A DNA stretch of 64,000 nucleotides from contig JAYPHU010000007.1 of the NCBI GenBank assembly GCA_038127535.1, positions 57,035-121,034 on the forward strand, given 5' to 3'. Each line of letters starts with the position of its first letter. The stretch's first letter is position 1. The notes under the pieces are model-generated. The model was not told where the DNA came from, did not search any database, and saw nothing but the letters and a program-made list of their open reading frames with translations. The translations under genes were made by a program, and so were the position numbers. Positions 27,450-36,614 of the stretch are shown here, piece after piece. This stretch comes from JAYPHU01 sp038127535. GTDB taxonomy: Bacteria; Pseudomonadota; Alphaproteobacteria; Rhodospirillales; UBA2165.

Positions 27450-28982
27450 TTACCGGGACTTTTCGGCAATAATGTCGGTAATTTGGCCAATGATTCGTGT
27501 CCAATCTCCGGGTGAGTGCTGGCGGAACATTTTCACCGTCGGATACCAGGGTGCGATGCCGTTTCCGTCGCCCCAGCGCCAATCCGCTGCGTAACTGAGC
27601 GCCACATAGGCTGGTTTGCCGAGGGCGCCGGCCAGATGCGCAACGGCTGTATCCACCGAGACGATAACGTCCATCGCCTGGATGAGCCGGGCCGTATCGG
27701 CAAAATCCTTGATCCGAGGCGAAAGATTGATAGACCGGTCCGGATTGCCCGCGGCGTCCGGTCCGGTTTGCAGACTATAGACCTGAACACCCTCTACGCT
27801 GGCGAGAGTGGCGAGATCGTCCGGTGAACAGGTCCGATTGCGGTAAGGGTCCATTACGTCTCGCGGCCGGCCGGCCCAAACCACGCCGATTTTAAACGTT
27901 TTCGAAGCAGAGGTCTCTTCATCCGGCGGCACATACAGATAAGGCGTATTTTGCGGGATGGTGTCCGGTTCTGTCCCAAGCAAATTGGGCAGGCTGAGCA
28001 GCGGCGCTTGGCAATCATGCGCCGGCAAGCCTGCATCGAGGCTGACCGCCTTATCCACCCCCTCAACCGATGCCATCAGCTCAACCAACTCAGCTTGGCA
28101 AGCCAGGACTAACTGGCTGTCGGCTTTCTCAATCATGTTTGCAAAGCGAACGAATTGGATCGTGTCGCCGAACCCTTGTTCTCCATGGAGGAGGAGGGTG
28201 CGGCCATTCAACGGCTGTCCGTCCCAAGCGGGGCTTTCGAGTGCGCGTTTGGTCAGATGATTGGAGGGGTTGCGCCAGCGCCACTCATATTCTGCCCAAC
28301 CTTCCCGCCAGTCACCGGCGTGGAGGAGCGTCATCGCCAGGTTTTCGCGGGCTTCGGCAAATTCGCCGGCGGCGGCAATGGCCCGGCGGAAGCAATCGGC
28401 GGCTTGGGGCCAGTCCCGCTGAACATAGCGGGCAATGCCGGCTGTATTGTGCGCCGCCGCAAGGGCGGGGTCGGCGTTGATTGCCTGGTCGGCGGCGGCC
28501 AGCGCATCTTCGGGCCGTCCGACGCCCAGATAGCCGTTGGCGAGATTCACGCAGAGGCCCGGATCAGTCCCTTGGGCGTCCCGAGCGGGTTCCAACAGCG
28601 CCACCGCTTGATCAGGCCGATCCATGGCGTTCAGCAATCGGCCCAGGTTCACCAATGTCGGCAGGTGGCCGGGGTCCAGGGTCAGGCATTGCCGGTATTG
28701 GGAAACCGCTGCGTCAATCTCGCCGGCGGCTTCTAGATGGCGTCCCAGGGCGAACAGGATTACCGGCTGATCGGGTGAGAGTTCCGCCGCGATTCGTGAT
28801 TGCGCCACGGCTTCCTGAAGGTCGCCTAGCCGGTTCAGGAGCCGGGCATAGTTGTGGTGCGCTTCGGCGATCCCCGGATATTTGGCCAAATCCAGCTTGT
28901 ATGAAGCGGCGGCTACCTGCAATTCACCCCGATTTTCGAGGACCTGGGCGTCGGAGAAGGGGGGCTTCGTGTTTTCAGGCAT
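27450..28982 (-). CDS. TPR protein with GT9-like glycosyltransferase domain
   Basis: About 510 residues. The N-terminal 240 residues are consecutive tetratricopeptide repeats (for example ALAAADQAINADPALAAAHN). The C-terminal half resembles ADP-heptose transferases (GT9), with KIGVVWAGRP, VQVYSLQTGP and MDVIVSVDTAVAHLAGALG. Such fusions are common in bacteria that glycosylate proteins or build exopolysaccharide. I chose the ATG at 28982 (MPENTK); an in-frame GTG at 29024 is an alternative. No clear terminator follows. Confidence 0.82.
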   Translation of the reverse strand: MPENTKPPFSDAQVLENRGELQVAAASYKLDLAKYPGIAEAHHNYARLLNRLGDLQEAVAQSRIAAELSPDQPVILFALGRHLEAAGEIDAAVSQYRQCLTLDPGHLPTLVNLGRLLNAMDRPDQAVALLEPARDAQGTDPGLCVNLANGYLGVGRPEDALAAADQAINADPALAAAHNTAGIARYVQRDWPQAADCFRRAIAAAGEFAEARENLAMTLLHAGDWREGWAEYEWRWRNPSNHLTKRALESPAWDGQPLNGRTLLLHGEQGFGDTIQFVRFANMIEKADSQLVLACQAELVELMASVEGVDKAVSLDAGLPAHDCQAPLLSLPNLLGTEPDTIPQNTPYLYVPPDEETSASKTFKIGVVWAGRPRDVMDPYRNRTCSPDDLATLASVEGVQVYSLQTGPDAAGNPDRSINLSPRIKDFADTARLIQAMDVIVSVDTAVAHLAGALGKPAYVALSYAADWRWGDGNGIAPWYPTVKMFRQHSPGDWTRIIGQITDIIAEKSR

Positions 28983-29101
28983 TAGGCGCGCGCTTACATC
29001 TCTTTCAAGTGACAGTCGTTTCACTAGACCTGGGAAACGGCAAGTGCCATATTCCCCCTAATACAACAATCACGGCCGCCTGCGAAGCGAGACGACGATA
29101 G

Positions 29102-29458
29102 ATGAGCCTAGGAACTAAAATTTACACACTGTTTAAAGGCGAACAGGTCGGGCAGGACGTGTTCGGCAATCGCTACTACCGCGGCAAGGGCAAAAAGCTC
29201 AATGGCCGCGAACGCCGCTGGGTTGTCTACAAAGGTATCGTTGAGGCGTCTAAAGTGCCGCCGGAATGGCATGCCTGGCTACATTACACGGTTGATGAGC
29301 CGCTGATTGAACAAGTGACCAAGGCGAAAGACTGGCAGCAACAGCACCAGCCTAACTTGACCGGCACCGCCGGTGCTTATCGGCCTGCCGGACATCAGCT
29401 CGAGGGCGGTGTGCGCGCCAAGGCGACCGGCGATTACGAGGCCTGGACCCCGGAATAA
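29102..29458 (+). CDS. NADH:ubiquinone oxidoreductase accessory subunit NDUFA12-like
   Basis: This 118-residue homolog of the mitochondrial 17.2 kDa complex I subunit has the conserved FGNRYYRG and RRWVVYKG segments and the WHAWLHYTVDEPL motif. In alphaproteobacteria it assists or stabilises complex I at the cytoplasmic arm. It starts a run with mlaD and DUF2155 genes, the usual alphaproteobacterial order. Confidence 0.93.
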   Translation: MSLGTKIYTLFKGEQVGQDVFGNRYYRGKGKKLNGRERRWVVYKGIVEASKVPPEWHAWLHYTVDEPLIEQVTKAKDWQQQHQPNLTGTAGAYRPAGHQLEGGVRAKATGDYEAWTPE

Positions 29459-29483
29459 GCGGCCGGCGCGAGGAAATCTATCC

Positions 29484-29966
29484 ATGAACGAGGACGTCAA
29501 AGCGATCACAATGGGACTGTTCACCCTGGCCGTCCTTGTTTTGGTCGGTTCGTTTTCGTTCAGGACAGATAAGGTCAACGCCGCCGATCACACCGAAGTC
29601 ATGGCCACGTTCGGCAAGATCAACGGCCTGTCCGTTGGCGATGAAGTCCGGATGAGCGGTATCAAGATCGGCGAAGTGTCCAAGGTCACCCTGACCGATA
29701 AGTATCAGGCCCGGGTCCGGCTCAAGCTCGACACGGGCATTCAAATCCCCACGGACACGGCGGTCGCCATTCACACCGAAAGTATATTCGGTTCGAAGTA
29801 TGTGACCTTCAGTCCGGGCGCCGAGGAAGAGTACATGGAAACCGGCGACACCTTTGATTTCGCCCAATCCTCTGTGGATGTGCAGGAAATCATGGATTTG
29901 ATCATCGGCCAGGCCAAGGCCAACCGGGACAAAATTCAAAAACAACTCGAAGCATTAAAGAAGTAG
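29484..29966 (+). CDS. mlaD: MCE-domain lipid transport protein MlaD
   Basis: The 160-residue protein has one N-terminal membrane helix (ITMGLFTLAVLVLVGSFSF) and a single MCE domain with VGDEVRMSGIKIGEVSKVTL. MlaD rings in the inner membrane carry phospholipids between membranes as part of the MlaFEDB transporter. The ATG at 29484 follows AGGAAAT. A second MCE protein follows after 33 bases. Confidence 0.9.
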   Translation: MNEDVKAITMGLFTLAVLVLVGSFSFRTDKVNAADHTEVMATFGKINGLSVGDEVRMSGIKIGEVSKVTLTDKYQARVRLKLDTGIQIPTDTAVAIHTESIFGSKYVTFSPGAEEEYMETGDTFDFAQSSVDVQEIMDLIIGQAKANRDKIQKQLEALKK

Positions 29967-29999
29967 CCGGCAAGGTCGGGTCAGTCTGGAGAGACAGTC

Positions 30000-30449
30000 A
30001 TGCGGAAAAATATTGCGGAAACCATTATGGGCGCGGTCGTCCTGATCGTCGCGGGCGCGTTTCTCTATTTCTTTGTGACGACCGCGCAAATCGAGACGGT
30101 GCAGGGGTACACGGTGAAAGCCTTGTTTGCCAATATCGGCGGGCTGCAGGCGGGGAGCGATGTCCGCATCAACGGGATCAAGGTCGGCTCCGTCACCGAG
30201 CGAGCTATCAACGAGGATTACGATGCGATGGTGACTCTGAAAATCTCCGGCGAGGTGAGAATACCGAAGAACTCTGTGGCAGCGATCGGCAGCGGCGGAT
30301 TCATCGGCGGGCCGCATATCGCCATAAAACCAGGGAACCAGACCGAGTATCTGGCGGACGGCGACCGGCTGGCCAAGACCGAGAATTTCAGGTCGCTGGA
30401 GGATCAGGTGGGTGAGGTTATCTTCCTGGCGACCGGCGGCAACAAATAA
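30000..30449 (+). CDS. second MCE/MlaD-family protein
   Basis: The 149-residue paralog has the same plan: a membrane helix (TIMGAVVLIVAGAFLYFFV) and an MCE domain (GSDVRINGIKVGSVTERAI, then GGFIGGPHIAIKPG). It shares only motif-level identity with the preceding MlaD, so the two may form a mixed or a separate ring. Genes for MlaE and MlaF are not in the window. Confidence 0.88.
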   Translation: MRKNIAETIMGAVVLIVAGAFLYFFVTTAQIETVQGYTVKALFANIGGLQAGSDVRINGIKVGSVTERAINEDYDAMVTLKISGEVRIPKNSVAAIGSGGFIGGPHIAIKPGNQTEYLADGDRLAKTENFRSLEDQVGEVIFLATGGNK

Positions 30450-30479
30450 TTTCCACAATTCCGTCCTAAAGACGGCCTC

Positions 30480-30911
30480 ATGAAACGTTTCGCATTTATG
30501 ATACGATACGCTGTTGTTAGCGCGATGGCCAGCGCAACGTTAACTGTCACGTCTGCGAGCGCGGAGGCGTACGATACGGCTGTCTTGCAGACGCTAGACA
30601 AGGTTACCGCACGTGTGTCCACCTTAGATGCGCCGGTGGGGCAAACGGTGCGCTTCGGCACACTGGCGATCATTGCCCGGGCCTGTGACAAGCGCCCGCC
30701 GGAAGAGCAGCCAGAAAGCGCTGCGTTTCTGGATATCGCCGAGGTTCGGCCCGGCGAGCCTACGGTCAGCGTTTTTCGGGGATGGATGTACGCGTCCAGC
30801 CCGGCGCTGTCCGCTATGGAACATCCGGTCTACGATGTTTGGGTTTTGGACTGTATCACTTCTACCAGCGAGCCCGTATCGCCGGCGCCCGGCAACTCAG
30901 ACGCGAAGTGA
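30480..30911 (+). CDS. DUF2155 periplasmic protein
   Basis: The 143-residue protein has a signal peptide (ending TSASAEA) and the DUF2155 core: a Cys in IIARACDKRPPEEQPESAAF, then FRGWMYASSPALSAMEHPVYDVWVLDC. The two cysteines may form a disulfide. Its function is unknown, but its genomic neighbours are conserved in alphaproteobacteria. The last 82 bases overlap the 3' end of the convergent aat gene. Confidence 0.88.
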   Translation: MKRFAFMIRYAVVSAMASATLTVTSASAEAYDTAVLQTLDKVTARVSTLDAPVGQTVRFGTLAIIARACDKRPPEEQPESAAFLDIAEVRPGEPTVSVFRGWMYASSPALSAMEHPVYDVWVLDCITSTSEPVSPAPGNSDAK

Positions 30912-31519
30912 GCGTCCACGCAGAGGGCGTGATCCAGCATCAGGTGATATTCATCCCGGGGCACTTCGATTGCGCCGAGAGTTGTCAGGTGGTCAGTGAC
31001 AAACTGGGTGTCTAACAGCACAAAGCCGCAGCGTTTTAGGTGAGCGACCAGGTGGACCAGGGCGACTTTGCTGGCGTCTGTTTCCCGATGGAACATGCTC
31101 TCGCCGAAAAAACCGCCTTTCAGTGACACGCCGTATAAACCGCCGACCAGATTACCCTCCCGCCAGCATTCCACTGAATGGACATGCCCCATCATGTATA
31201 GCTGGGTGTAGAGGCGGATGATCTCGTCATTGATCCAGGTTTCACGACGGTCACTGCCCTCCGCCGCGCAGGCCTCGATCACCTGTTTGAAGTCAAAATT
31301 GAACCGCACCTCGAAGGGCTCCTGTTTCAGGGTCTTCTTGAGGCTTCGGGAGATATGTAAGCCGTCCAGTGGAATGATGCCGCGCATCTCCGGATCGACC
31401 CAGAACAGTTCCTTGTCATGGCGGTTCTCGGCCATGGGAAAGATGCCGGAGGCATAGGCCCGCAATAGAATTTCAGGGGTTAACTTGAAGCGATCTTCCG
31501 GCTGTCCGTATTCGCTCAT
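30830..31519 (-). CDS. aat: leucyl/phenylalanyl-tRNA--protein transferase
   Basis: Aat adds Leu or Phe from tRNA to proteins with N-terminal Lys or Arg, creating the N-degrons that ClpS reads. The 229-residue protein has LLRAYASGIFPMAE, LFWVDPEMRGIIPL and the catalytic-core stretch WREGNLVGGLYGVSLKGGFFGESMF. It lies 5 bases after aroQ and overlaps DUF2155 tail to tail. Confidence 0.95.
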   Translation of the reverse strand: MSEYGQPEDRFKLTPEILLRAYASGIFPMAENRHDKELFWVDPEMRGIIPLDGLHISRSLKKTLKQEPFEVRFNFDFKQVIEACAAEGSDRRETWINDEIIRLYTQLYMMGHVHSVECWREGNLVGGLYGVSLKGGFFGESMFHRETDASKVALVHLVAHLKRCGFVLLDTQFVTDHLTTLGAIEVPRDEYHLMLDHALCVDAHFASELPGAGDTGSLVEVIQSKTQTS

Positions 31520-31524
31520 GCGTC

Positions 31525-31962
31525 TCAGTTCGCCAAATTTGCCGCTGCGCGCAAGGCGAACTCATATCCCTGGCTGCCGAAACCGCAGATCACCCCCTTG
31601 GCCACACCCGAGATATAGGAATGGTGGCGGAACTCTTCCCGTTGGAAGACGTTGGAGAGATGAACCTCAATCACCGGCACACCGCAGGCCAGCAGCGCAT
31701 CGTGGATCGCCACCGAGGTATGTGTATAAGCCCCGGCATTGAGGATAATTGCGCTTTGGCTGCCGCTGGCTTCTTGTATCCAGTCGACGATCTCGCCTTC
31801 GGTATTGCTCTGGCGGAAATCGAGCTCAAGGCCGAGCTCGCCGGCAAGGGTCCGGCACTTGGCATCGATATCGGCCAGGGTTTCCGAGCCGTAGATTTCC
31901 GGCTCCCGGGTGCCCAGCATGTTGAGGTTAGGGCCGTTGATGATCAGAACGCTATTTGACAT
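31525..31962 (-). CDS. aroQ: type II 3-dehydroquinate dehydratase
   Basis: The 145-residue enzyme of the shikimate pathway removes water from 3-dehydroquinate. It has the family start VLIINGPNLNMLGTREPEIYG with the catalytic tyrosine, NAGAYTHTSVAIHDAL and the histidine strand VIEVHLSN. In many relatives accB and accC separate aroQ from aat; here nothing does. Confidence 0.95.
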   Translation of the reverse strand: MSNSVLIINGPNLNMLGTREPEIYGSETLADIDAKCRTLAGELGLELDFRQSNTEGEIVDWIQEASGSQSAIILNAGAYTHTSVAIHDALLACGVPVIEVHLSNVFQREEFRHHSYISGVAKGVICGFGSQGYEFALRAAANLAN

Positions 31963-32141
31963 GTGTCGCTTCCCTTGATGGAGCGGTTATACCAGTCCCT
32001 ACTCCGAAAGTATCCTAGGAACCCCGGATGAATGAAGAATTAATTGCCGGAAGGGAGGCGCGGCCTTGAATGTTGCATGGCCCGCCCCGTCGGCACATAC
32101 TTGTCCCCCTGGTTTAAACGAAGAATACGGAATTTATCCCG

Positions 32142-33137
32142 ATGCATATTACGCTGAACGGCGAATCCCATAATCTAGAGGCGCCTATGACGGTTGCCGG
32201 GCTCCTGGGCGAGCTTGGCCTCGACACCAAAAAGGTGGCGGTCGAACGCAACCTGGAGATCGTCCCCAAGTCCACCTATAGCGACGTAGACCTGGCCGAT
32301 GGCGACCGGCTGGAGGTCGTGCACTTTATTGGTGGCGGTGCGCCGGAAGGGGCGGGCTCTCCGCCGAGTAAAGATACATTCGAAGTGGCGGGGAAGGTTT
32401 TCTTGTCGCGGCTGCTGGTTGGGACCGGCAAGTACAAGGATTTCGAAGAGACGGCGGAGGCCATTGAAGCCTCCGGCGCGGAGATTGTCACCGTCGCCGT
32501 GCGACGGGTGAATGTCACAAATCCGAAAGAGCCTATGTTGGTCGACTATGTGGACCCGAAGAAATACACCTATCTGCCCAACACCGCCGGCTGCCACACG
32601 GCGGATGATGCGCTGCGGACCCTGCGTCTGGCGCGGGAAGCCGGCGGCTGGGACCTCGTGAAGCTTGAGGTCCTGTGGGATCACGTGACGCTTTATCCGC
32701 ACATGACTGAAACGCTGAAAGCGGCCAAGGAGCTAATCAAGGAAGACTTCAAGGTGATGGTCTATTGCAGCGATGATCCGGTCATGGCCCAGCGGCTGGA
32801 GGATATGGGCTGCTCCGCCATCATGCCACTTGGCGCGCCCATCGGCTCGGGCCTGGGCATCCAAAACCCCGTCGGCATCCGTTTGATCATCGAGCAGGCC
32901 AATGTGCCTGTGCTGGTGGACGCCGGCGTCGGCACCGCCTCCGATGCGGCTGAGGCGATGGAGCTGGGTTGCGACGGCGTGCTGATGAACACCGCGATCG
33001 CCGAGGCCAAGGACCCGATCGCCATGGCGCGGGCCATGAAGCATGCGGTTGAAGCCGGGCGGCTTGCTTATCTGGCCGGGCGCATGCCGAAGAAAATGTA
33101 TGCCGATCCGTCTTCGCCGCTTGCCGGGCTGATTTGA
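32142..33137 (+). CDS. thiG: ThiS-ThiG fusion: sulfur carrier and thiazole synthase
   Basis: Residues 1-66 form a complete ThiS ubiquitin-like fold ending in HFIGGG. A short linker (APEGAGSPPSKD) leads to full-length ThiG (about 260 residues), with the Schiff-base lysine in DLVKLEVLWD (about K174) and PLGAPIGSGLGIQNP. The pair makes the thiazole phosphate of thiamine. In free ThiS the terminal glycine carries the thiocarboxylate, so here the GGG is internal and cleavage may be needed. No TPP riboswitch motif is seen upstream. Confidence 0.92.
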   Translation: MHITLNGESHNLEAPMTVAGLLGELGLDTKKVAVERNLEIVPKSTYSDVDLADGDRLEVVHFIGGGAPEGAGSPPSKDTFEVAGKVFLSRLLVGTGKYKDFEETAEAIEASGAEIVTVAVRRVNVTNPKEPMLVDYVDPKKYTYLPNTAGCHTADDALRTLRLAREAGGWDLVKLEVLWDHVTLYPHMTETLKAAKELIKEDFKVMVYCSDDPVMAQRLEDMGCSAIMPLGAPIGSGLGIQNPVGIRLIIEQANVPVLVDAGVGTASDAAEAMELGCDGVLMNTAIAEAKDPIAMARAMKHAVEAGRLAYLAGRMPKKMYADPSSPLAGLI

Positions 33138-35092
33138 GCGACCCGTTTTTAGAGGCGCAACGACTCCATAACGCCGGGCAATTGGCCGAGGCTCAGGCCC
33201 TCTATGCCGAGGTGATCGAAGACAATCCGACCCACGAAAAGGCCCTCTATCTGCTGGGCACGGTCCTGGCGCAGCGCGGCCGGTTTGAACAGGCTGTGGC
33301 GTTCCTCCGCCGCGCCATCGATGAAAATCCGGAGAACGCGGTCTATCACACCAATCTGGGCGTCGCGCGCCAGAACCTGGGCCAGCTGGACCGGGCCAAG
33401 GCGTCCTTCGACCGGGCGATAAAGTTCGATCCGAATAATGTGGATGCGTACTACAATCTGGCCAAGCTATACCGGCAGCTTGAACTCCCCGATGCGGCGC
33501 TGATGACTTATGAGCAGGTGTTGTCGCTGAACCCCGAACGAACCGACGCCCTGGTGAACATGGGCAACATCCTGGACGAGGAAGGCCTGTTGGAAGAAGC
33601 ATTGGCCTGTTTCGAACGCGCGGTGGAGATCAACCCGAAGGCCGGGCGCGCCTATATCAATCTCGGCAATCTCTACCGGCGGATGGGTGAGGCCGACAAA
33701 GCGGTCAACGCCTATGACGGGCTGATCCGGCTCCGCGCCCACGGCGGCATGCGGATCAAAAGCGCCACGACCCTGCCGGTGGTCTACCGGGATGAGGCGC
33801 ATATCGAAGAGGCCCGCGCCACATTCGAGAACCGGGTTTGGGAGCTGCTGGACTATCCCAATCTCACCGTGATTGATCCGACCCTGGAGACCTCGACCAC
33901 CAATTTCTTCCTGGCCTACCAGAACAAAAACGACACAGATCTGCAGCAGCTCACCGCCCGGCTGCATCTCAAATCATGTCCGCGCATGGGCATGGTCGCG
34001 CCCCACTGCGAGGGGGACCGCAAGCCGGGGCGTATTCGCTTAGGCCTGATCTCGGCTTACTTCCGCCGCCATTCCATCGGCCGGATGATGATTGGGTTGA
34101 TGCGCAGCCTGCCGAAAGACGATTTTGAGGTGGTGCTGATCACGCCCCGGACCACCCGCGACCCGCTGGCTCGGGAATTCCAAAAGCTGGCGGACGAGAC
34201 CATTTACCTGGGAGAATATTTTTGGGAGGATCAGCAGAAGATCTCGGACGCCAAGCTGGATATTCTTTTTTACGCGGATATTGGCATGGATATCCGGACC
34301 TATTTCATGGCCTTCGCCCGGCTTGCGCCCGTGCAGTGCTGCACCTGGGGACATCCGGACACGACGGGTATTCCCAATATGGACTACTTTGTGTCGAGCG
34401 ACTGGCTAGAGCCCGAGGGCGCGGCGGATCATTACAGTGAAGAGTTGGTGACACTACCGACCCTACCGACCCGCTATCCGTTCCCCGATATCCCGGAGAA
34501 TTTGAAAGACCGGACGGCGTTTGGTCTGCCGGAGGACGAGACGATTTATCTCTGTCCCCAAAGCGCGATCAAACATCATCCCGATTTGGATCAGCTCTTC
34601 GCCGGCGTGTTGCGGGGCGACGACAAGGGCAGTTTGGTGCTGGTCGATGGCGCTGTGTCTCATTGGAGCACACTGCTGAAAGAGCGGTGGGCGACGACCA
34701 TTCCCGATGTGCAGGAGCGGATCACCATCGTACCGCGCCAGGCGCCGGAAGATTTCATCGCGCTGCAGGCGGCGGCGGACGTGATTCTGGACACGCCCCA
34801 CTTCAGCGGCGGCAACACATCTTACGAAAGCTTTGCGCTCAACAAACCGATTGTCACCCTGGACAGCGCGTTCATGCGCGGCCGGGTCACCGCCGGCCTT
34901 TACCGGATGATGGAGATGGACGACGGGATTGCCTCAAGTCTTGAGGACTATGTGGAGATCGCGCTTCGTCTGGGCAAAGACCCCGGCGCCCGGGCGTATT
35001 TCGCCCGGCGATTAGGCGAGCGCAACGAGGCGCTGTTCGACGAGGCAGCGGTGACCGACGTGTTTGCGGATTTCTTCCAAAGCACGGTCTGA
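33134..35092 (+). CDS. TPR protein with OGT-like (GT41, SPINDLY-type) glycosyltransferase
   Basis: The 652-residue protein has five or six N-terminal tetratricopeptide repeats (about residues 1-200) and a GT41 catalytic half. The catalytic half shows PVQCCTWGHPDTTGIPNMDY and LDTPHFSGGNTSYESFALN, both typical of bacterial O-GlcNAc-transferase relatives. It probably glycosylates proteins in the cytoplasm. It begins with TTG overlapping the thiG stop, so it is translationally coupled to thiamine synthesis, likely by chance of packing. Confidence 0.87.
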   Translation: MSDPFLEAQRLHNAGQLAEAQALYAEVIEDNPTHEKALYLLGTVLAQRGRFEQAVAFLRRAIDENPENAVYHTNLGVARQNLGQLDRAKASFDRAIKFDPNNVDAYYNLAKLYRQLELPDAALMTYEQVLSLNPERTDALVNMGNILDEEGLLEEALACFERAVEINPKAGRAYINLGNLYRRMGEADKAVNAYDGLIRLRAHGGMRIKSATTLPVVYRDEAHIEEARATFENRVWELLDYPNLTVIDPTLETSTTNFFLAYQNKNDTDLQQLTARLHLKSCPRMGMVAPHCEGDRKPGRIRLGLISAYFRRHSIGRMMIGLMRSLPKDDFEVVLITPRTTRDPLAREFQKLADETIYLGEYFWEDQQKISDAKLDILFYADIGMDIRTYFMAFARLAPVQCCTWGHPDTTGIPNMDYFVSSDWLEPEGAADHYSEELVTLPTLPTRYPFPDIPENLKDRTAFGLPEDETIYLCPQSAIKHHPDLDQLFAGVLRGDDKGSLVLVDGAVSHWSTLLKERWATTIPDVQERITIVPRQAPEDFIALQAAADVILDTPHFSGGNTSYESFALNKPIVTLDSAFMRGRVTAGLYRMMEMDDGIASSLEDYVEIALRLGKDPGARAYFARRLGERNEALFDEAAVTDVFADFFQSTV

Positions 35093-35279
35093 GAACGAGG
35101 CTTTCATATGGCTTGCTGCCGCTGAAACTGGCACGACCTTCGGCCACCCTCTTTTTCCCGTGGTTTGGTAGAGGAGAATGAACCCATTGGCTGCTCGGAC
35201 GACCCACGTCCTCGTGATGTGGATAGACGCGTCAGGCACTTGTGTGCGAGACAAGAAACCGCATTTTGGAGGCCCTGCC

Positions 35280-36370
35280 ATGTTCCCCAAAAACTGCTGG
35301 TATGCGGCAGCGCATGCCGAGGAGATCACAAAAGAGCTGTTTGTCCGCACCTTTTTGAACCAGGCGGTCGTTTTTTGGCGAGACACCGGCGGCAACGTTG
35401 CGGCTATTGAGGATCGCTGTCCGCATAGGCTCGTACCTTTGTCCACGGGCCGAACCGTGAACGGTCTGGTTGAATGCGGGTATCACGGATTGCGGTTCGA
35501 TACCGGCGGAGCGTGTGCATTCGTGCCAGGACAGGATAGCGTGCCAAAAATTGTTCGGGTTCGCACATTTCCCACCGCCGAGCACAATGGACTGGTCTGG
35601 ATTTGGATGGGAGCGGCCGAGCTTGCGGACGAGGCGCTCATTCCCGATCTACACTGGATGGATGCTCCGGGCTGGAGATCGACCAACGGGTATCATCATT
35701 TCGAGTGCGACTACCGGTTAATCAACAACAATCTACTGGATCTTTCCCACGAAACTTATACCCACAAACATACGATCGGTAATGATGCCGTCGCCGACTC
35801 ACCGGTATCAACGACCGTGATTGGTGACCGGGTGGTCCGAGCCCATCGTGAGATGCCCAAGATCGACCCGCCACCCTTGTTCGCTACGGCACAGGGCACG
35901 ACGGCAAGATCAATCGCTGGCAGATCGCCATATACATGGCGCCGGGGTTCAATGTGACCTAGGTGGGGTTCTACCCAGTGGGAACTGACCACTCCACCGA
36001 TCATTTGATGATGCGACCCATACACATTATCACGCCGGAGACTTCGAGAACGTCGCACTATATTTGGGGTTTAACGCGCAATGTCCGGCTCGAAGATGAC
36101 TAGCTCGATGGTATGATTTTTAAGGCTGTTAGCCAGACCTTTGATGAAGACCGAGCACTTTTGCAGGCCCAGCAACGGTACCTAGAGTCCGAGGACTGGC
36201 CCAAGATTCCGCAGATGGCCATAAAGGAGGATAAGGCGCCCGTTCAAGGCCGGCGCTTGCTTGAGGCAATGATTGAACGTTAAACCGGGGACCCGTCCTA
36301 TTGTGCCGAGCCGATCCCGCTGGCGGACGACGATGAGGTCACCCTACCTTTCGCCCAGGCCGCAGAATAA
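35280..36370 (+). pseudogene. decayed Rieske non-heme iron oxygenase (VanA-like)
   Basis: The intact start (MFPKNCWYAAAHAEEITKEL) carries a full Rieske [2Fe-2S] motif, CPH then CGYHGLRF, and the iron-ligand region NNLLDLSHETYTHKH. Near 35880-35903 the frame shifts; the rest (GKINRWQIAIYMAPGFNVT onward) continues in another frame with in-frame stops after NVT (about 35957), after RLEDD (about 36102), and at 36281-36283. Recognisable coding runs on to 36370. Vanillate demethylase-type enzymes hydroxylate or demethylate aromatics. It is not expected to work. The 187 bases before it hold no other gene. Confidence 0.88.
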
Positions 36371-36520
36371 GCTGAACTCTGGTTGCCATTAAATGCGGTA
36401 ATCCCGGACAGTGGATTGAAAAAAAGCGGGTCAGAAGACGTGCACTCGGCTGACTTCCGTTATGAGATAACTCCCACCATTCATCTCAATCACTGCAAAC
36501 GACTGCCTCGCATCGGCTAG

Positions 36521-36538
36521 CAGACCCTAAAAGGTCTG
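36521..36538. terminator. weak hairpin, possible terminator
   Basis: CAGACC (36521-36526), loop CTAAAA, GGTCTG (36533-36538), then TTGTATT. The 6-base stem and broken T-run make this uncertain. The rest of 36371-36614 shows no gene. Confidence 0.3.
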
Positions 36539-36614
36539 TTGTATTCATGACTCGATAACCCGATCGGCGTATATGGTGCGTGACAATTGATCCGATCAGG
36601 ATAAAACTGCGGCC

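Noticed and set aside
31963..32141. TPP riboswitch upstream of the thiS-thiG fusion
   Set aside because: The conserved CTGAGA and ACCTGATC-type elements are absent from the leader.
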